From Acholeplasmataceae bacterium (lineage in GTDB: Bacteria > Bacillota_I > Bacilli_A > Izemoplasmatales > Hujiaoplasmataceae), in contig JAAYZB010000012.1 in the NCBI GenBank assembly GCA_012515085.1, positions 1-8,303 on the forward strand: a stretch of DNA of 8,303 bases, given 5' to 3'. The notes under the pieces were generated by a model, which worked only from the letters and a program-made list of their open reading frames with translations, was not told where the DNA came from and ran no database searches. A program made the position numbers and the translations under genes. Shown here in pieces: positions 5,750 through 8,303 of the stretch (positions are counted from its first letter, which is position 1; the number at the start of each line of letters is the position of its first letter).

Positions 5750-6505
5750 ATGAAATACATTGAGATATTTTCTGAAAAAAGAGTGTTTGATTTTTCCTTT
5801 GTAGTTGGAATAACCAATAGTGAAAACTTGGCTCGTGAAACATTGCAAAATTATTTAAAAAAAGGGTACATAAAAAGAGTTAAGAAAAACTTATATGTAA
5901 CTATGAGTTTCGAAACGACTGGCGTTATACCTAGCAAGTATGAAATAGCATCAAATATTACAAAAAGTTCTTATGTTTCTCATCATAGTGCCTTTGAATA
6001 CTATGGATATAATAATCAAGTTTATAATGATGTTGTAACTGCTAGTATAGAGAGATTTTATGATTTTACATTTGAGTATAACGAATATAAGTATAAAAAT
6101 GTTTCTAATGATAAGTATGTAGACACTATTAATGGTGTACGCGTAAGCACACTACCAAAAACAATAGTAGATTGTATAGATGATGTAAAATCGTATGACG
6201 ATATGGAAGAATTAATTTATAATTTATCTGCACTCCCAGTAATCAATGGATCACAGATTATGGAATATTTATTATATGTGAATAAAAAAATTCTCTTTAA
6301 TAAAGTAGGTCTAGTGCTATCGCATTTTAATGATGGATATCTGGTTGATGATTCAATTCTAAATCAAATGAAAACCCTAGGTATTAAGGGTGTAAAGTAT
6401 TTCACTAACGAAAAGCATCGTTTAAACAAATACTACAAAGAATGGAATCTATATTGTTACAATTTAGACAAGTTATTGGTGGAGGATGAGGATGAGAAGT
6501 TATAA
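5750..6505 (+). CDS. abiEi: AbiEi-family antitoxin (type IV toxin-antitoxin)
   Basis: Antitoxin and probable autorepressor of an AbiE system, 251 aa. The N-terminal 55 or so residues look like the winged-helix domain (NYLKKGYIKRVKKNLYVT is the usual wing/strand ending). The C-terminal AbiEi domain shows SYVSHHSAFEYYG (74-86) and TLPKTIVDCID (134-144), both close to family consensus. ATG 5750 is preferred over GTG 5741 because GAGGAG sits 8 nt before it. The 3' end overlaps the toxin gene by 14 nt, so the pair is translationally coupled. In characterised AbiE systems the antitoxin represses the operon and offsets the toxin without binding it, and the pair can abort phage infection. Codon use is strongly AT-biased compared with genes left of the tRNA operon, consistent with transfer. 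No key part appears missing. Confidence 0.85.
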   Translation: MKYIEIFSEKRVFDFSFVVGITNSENLARETLQNYLKKGYIKRVKKNLYVTMSFETTGVIPSKYEIASNITKSSYVSHHSAFEYYGYNNQVYNDVVTASIERFYDFTFEYNEYKYKNVSNDKYVDTINGVRVSTLPKTIVDCIDDVKSYDDMEELIYNLSALPVINGSQIMEYLLYVNKKILFNKVGLVLSHFNDGYLVDDSILNQMKTLGIKGVKYFTNEKHRLNKYYKEWNLYCYNLDKLLVEDEDEKL

Positions 6506-7448
6506 TTTAAGAGACTTAACTAACATTGCTCAATATAATAAATTTAATAGGGATACTTTGGAAAAAGTATTGCGATTATCTGAACTACTAACATTATTTA
6601 ATGAAAATGAAGAACTTAAAGGAAAATATGTTCTAAAGGGTGGGACAGCATTTAATTTATGCTTGTTTGATTTTCCTAGACTGTCAGTTGATATTGATAT
6701 GAATTTTAATTTTAATTCCTCTAAAGAAGAAATGTTAGAGATGAGGGAACTGCACAGAAAACTCATTAGTGCTTTTGTTGCTTTAGATGGATATACTATT
6801 GATCCGAAATCAAGATTTACTTTTACGCTTGATTCATATCTTTTAAAGTATACAAATGCAGCTGGAAGTAGAGATAACATAAAGATTGAACTGAATTACT
6901 CAAACCGTATTCAGATTCTTGAACCAGTGAACTATAAATTAAGCTCAAAAATAATAGATAATGAATCTATTTTAGCTCTTAACAAGGTTGAATTATATGG
7001 AAGTAAGATAGCAGCATTAATAGGAAGAACTACTGCAAGAGATGTGTTTGACGTATTTCAGCTTGTTAATAATCAAATACTACTGGACAACGAGTTAGAT
7101 ATACTTAAAAAATGCAGCATATTTTATCTTTTAACGTCAAATGAATTTCAACCATTTGGTGATTTATTGAATCAGTTTAAGAAAAACATGGAAAATCTGT
7201 CTTTTAGTGCAATAAAACGTAATCTTATTCCATTGCTACATGTTGGTGAAAGAATAGATACAGATGCTTTTAAACAAACAGTAAGCCAATTTATTGAAAC
7301 GTTATTTGAGTTAACTGAAACTGAACAAAAATATATAGATTCCTTTAATGCTGGTGAATTTAAACCAGAACTACTATTTGATAAAGCAATAGCAGATAGA
7401 TTAAAAGAACATCCAATGGTTTTATGGAAGATGATGAATCACAAATAA
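6492..7448 (+). CDS. abiEii: AbiEii-family nucleotidyltransferase toxin (type IV toxin-antitoxin)
   Basis: Toxin partner of the preceding antitoxin, 318 aa, a minimal-nucleotidyltransferase-fold enzyme; characterised relatives act on tRNA 3' ends using nucleotide triphosphates. Active-site motifs are intact: KGGTAFNL (49-56), RLSVDID (63-69) with the two metal-binding aspartates Asp67 and Asp69, a third acidic position in KIELN (131-135), Lys172 in GSKIAAL, and the family's RDVFDVFQL (183-191). ATG 6492 is chosen because GGAGG (6481-6485) lies 6 nt upstream. ATG 6486 would touch the ribosome site. The gene overlaps abiEi by 14 nt. Downstream, 14 nt after its stop, begins a truncated TIR-like ORF. 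The toxin appears full length and probably functional. Confidence 0.88.
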   Translation: MRSYNLRDLTNIAQYNKFNRDTLEKVLRLSELLTLFNENEELKGKYVLKGGTAFNLCLFDFPRLSVDIDMNFNFNSSKEEMLEMRELHRKLISAFVALDGYTIDPKSRFTFTLDSYLLKYTNAAGSRDNIKIELNYSNRIQILEPVNYKLSSKIIDNESILALNKVELYGSKIAALIGRTTARDVFDVFQLVNNQILLDNELDILKKCSIFYLLTSNEFQPFGDLLNQFKKNMENLSFSAIKRNLIPLLHVGERIDTDAFKQTVSQFIETLFELTETEQKYIDSFNAGEFKPELLFDKAIADRLKEHPMVLWKMMNHK

Positions 7449-7462
7449 TAATTAAGAGATGA

Positions 7463-7594
7463 ATGATGTCAGATATTGAAAATTCCAAAGCATTCATATC
7501 ATATGCTTGGAAGAATGAAGAGTGTGCTGGATTGGCATGGTTTTTGTATAGTCGGTTATTATACCTTTTGCATCCAAAACAAACTCCATACTAA
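7463..7594 (+). pseudogene. Truncated TIR-domain protein (N-terminal remnant)
   Basis: A 43-codon ORF from ATG 7463 (or ATG 7466) to TAA 7592-7594. Residues 9-20, KAFISYAWKNEE, match the first strand and following loop of bacterial TIR domains (consensus near FISYSW). The next residues (GLAWFLYSRLL) could be the degraded first helix; then the frame ends. The remaining roughly 90 residues of a TIR domain, including the catalytic Glu region, are absent, so NADase activity is not expected. It starts 14 nt after abiEii with a weak AAGAG ribosome site, as if once a third operon gene. The truncation point is followed by a repeat pair that may mark an insertion or deletion scar. A coincidental short ORF is possible, but the motif match is good. 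Confidence 0.5.
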
Positions 7595-7602
7595 TTACAT
7601 AG

Positions 7603-7653
7603 CAAACTTAGTTGTGACAACCTCAAAAGTGGCACAAACTTGGTTATGACAAC
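7603..7653. repeat. Two 19-bp direct repeats, period 32 bp
   Basis: CAAACTTAGTTGTGACAAC (7603-7621) and CAAACTTGGTTATGACAAC (7635-7653) match at 17 of 19 positions and are separated by 13 bp. Repeated sub-terminal boxes with a TGACAAC-type edge resemble transposase-binding repeats near the ends of some insertion sequences (for example the IS21 type), but no transposase or opposite end is seen in the window. They could equally be binding sites or a decayed duplication. Confidence 0.45.
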
Positions 7654-7667
7654 ACAGGTTATATATT

Positions 7668-7696
7668 AGATGCTTTCCTTTAAAAGCATCTTTTTT
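7668..7696 (+). terminator. Intrinsic terminator between the abiE and mazEF units
   Basis: AGATGCTTT (7668-7676) pairs with AAAGCATCT (7683-7691) around a 6-nt loop, followed directly by six T's (7691-7696). It ends transcripts from abiE and the TIR fragment, and separates them from the mazEF promoter. Confidence 0.88.
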
Positions 7697-7707
7697 AAAT
7701 GTTGTAG

Positions 7708-7736
7708 TTGATAATGTTATAACAATTGTATATACT
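7708..7736 (+). promoter_or_regulatory. mazEF promoter with palindromic operator in the spacer
   Basis: TTGATA (7708-7713), exactly 17 nt, then TATACT (7731-7736): a strong sigma-70/SigA-type promoter. The spacer contains the perfect palindrome TGTTATAACA (7715-7724), placed where a bound MazE or MazEF dimer would block RNA polymerase. The predicted start (about 7743) is only a couple of bases before the Shine-Dalgarno AAGGTGG (7745-7751). Confidence 0.7.
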
Positions 7737-7759
7737 ATATTTAGAAGGTGGTATTATAT

Positions 7760-8002
7760 ATGAATACTCAAATTAAGAAAATCGGCAATAGCAAAGGTAT
7801 TATTATTCCCGCTCCGATTATTAAAATGTTAGATCTAAAAGAGTTTGAAGAGTTAAGCCTAAAAGTTGAGGGGAATGATATAATATTGTCCAAAGCAGAG
7901 GTCTTTGATCCTAAATCTCTGGATGAACTATTCAAAGAGTTTAACGGTAAGTATGAAGGCGAAGTTGTTTTCAATGACGTTAAAGGTAGAGAAATATGGT
8001 GA
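7760..8002 (+). CDS. mazE: MazE-like antitoxin (SpoVT/AbrB-type DNA-binding domain)
   Basis: An 80-aa antitoxin. The N-terminal half (residues 1-45 or so) has the AbrB/MazE swapped-hairpin signature, with IKKIGNSKGIIIPAPIIKML followed by a strand-forming segment ending in GNDIILSKAE. This domain binds the operon's own promoter. The acidic C-terminal part (LDELFKEFNGKYEGE) would wrap around and neutralise the MazF toxin. ATG 7760 is preferred over GTG 7748 because AAGGTGG (7745-7751) is 8 nt upstream and would otherwise overlap the start. Its stop overlaps the first codons of mazF by 7 nt, so the pair is coupled. Proteolysis of the antitoxin under stress is the family mechanism, not something the sequence shows. 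Confidence 0.88.
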   Translation: MNTQIKKIGNSKGIIIPAPIIKMLDLKEFEELSLKVEGNDIILSKAEVFDPKSLDELFKEFNGKYEGEVVFNDVKGREIW

Positions 8003-8303
8003 ATCAAGGAGATATAGTCATAGTTGATTTTGATCCTTCATTAGGCTCAGAACAAAAAGGGAAAAGACCTGGAGTTGTTGTTAGTAATGACATATATCAC
8101 GCAAAAACAAATGGTTTTGCTATTGTAGTACCTATTACTTCAGACAGAGATATCAAATATCCTTTACATGTGAATTTGGATTCTAGAACAAAGACATATG
8201 GCCAAGTGATGTGTGAACAATTAAAAACAATGGACACAAAAGTTAGAAGTTTAAAAACAGTTGAAAAATTGCCTAAAGATTTATTAGATAAAACACTAAA
8301 GAT
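7996..8303 (+). CDS. mazF: MazF/PemK-family endoribonuclease toxin (3' end cut by window)
   Basis: A sequence-specific mRNA interferase toxin. Only 102 complete codons are visible, with no stop before the window edge; MazF proteins are usually about 110-115 aa, so roughly ten residues are missing. Conserved features are GDIVIVDFDPSLGSEQKGKR followed by PGVVVSND (residues 5-32 or so), the VPITS strand, and YGQVMCEQLKTMD, equivalent to the family's S/T-x-V-x-x-[DE]-Q-x-[KR]-T-[IM]-D segment. The catalytic-region Arg in GKRP is present. ATG 7996 follows AAAGG (7982-7986) by 9 nt; GTG 7999 is an alternative start. It overlaps mazE by 7 nt and shares its promoter. Confidence 0.88.
   Translation, partial: MVNQGDIVIVDFDPSLGSEQKGKRPGVVVSNDIYHAKTNGFAIVVPITSDRDIKYPLHVNLDSRTKTYGQVMCEQLKTMDTKVRSLKTVEKLPKDLLDKTLK

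Noticed and set aside
5543..5848. 101-codon minus-strand frame before and into abiEi
   Set aside because: It overlaps the abiE promoter and the start of abiEi on the opposite strand, and its composition (Phe, Ile, Asn, Tyr, Lys rich) is what AT-rich DNA gives by chance.
5290..8303. Search for a CRISPR array or a duplicated tRNA-Cys 3' end (att site)
   Set aside because: No regularly spaced repeats beyond one pair of 19-mers and no second copy of the tRNA-Cys end were seen, so neither claim can be made.

Overview
The window looks like a chromosomal segment from a low-GC Gram-positive-type bacterium (Bacillota or a relative such as the Acholeplasma/Izemoplasma side). The evidence is strong Shine-Dalgarno sites, a lipoprotein signal peptide, intrinsic terminators, CCA-encoding tRNA genes, standard-code stops including TGA, and gene families typical of that group. 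It falls into two compositionally different halves, and the join lies just downstream of a tRNA cluster.

The left part (about 1-5290) has moderate GC and tidy, housekeeping-like organisation. A substrate-binding lipoprotein and an overlapping SsuC/ThiX-like permease form two of the three parts of an ABC importer; no ATPase is visible. A convergent PfkB/ribokinase-family sugar kinase follows on the minus strand. The two units meet at a hairpin terminator that is also the last codons of the permease. Divergent from the kinase is a two-gene operon: an AEC-family permease and a membrane-anchored XRE-type DNA-binding protein. Next comes a tRNA operon, Arg(ACG)-Pro(TGG)-Cys(GCA), with its own promoter and a strong intrinsic terminator.

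The right part (about 5330-8303) is much more AT-rich and reads as an accessory, defence-type segment. It begins with about 400 bp of degenerate DNA containing an orphan 45-codon C-terminal-like fragment. This is followed by a complete AbiE type IV toxin-antitoxin pair (AbiEi antitoxin with winged helix, AbiEii nucleotidyltransferase toxin, 14-nt overlap). Immediately downstream is a truncated ORF with the first strand of a TIR domain, then a pair of 19-bp direct repeats that could be a transposon-end relic, then an intrinsic terminator. A MazE/MazF type II toxin-antitoxin operon follows, with mazF cut by the window edge. Its promoter carries a perfect 10-bp palindrome in the spacer, a likely autoregulatory operator.

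No wholly new system can be demonstrated. The most interesting signals are the stacked toxin-antitoxin/TIR remnants beside a tRNA operon, the membrane-tethered regulator paired with an AEC transporter, and a few unusual expression signals: a displaced Shine-Dalgarno on the kinase, almost leaderless toxin-antitoxin promoters, and a terminator inside a coding end.
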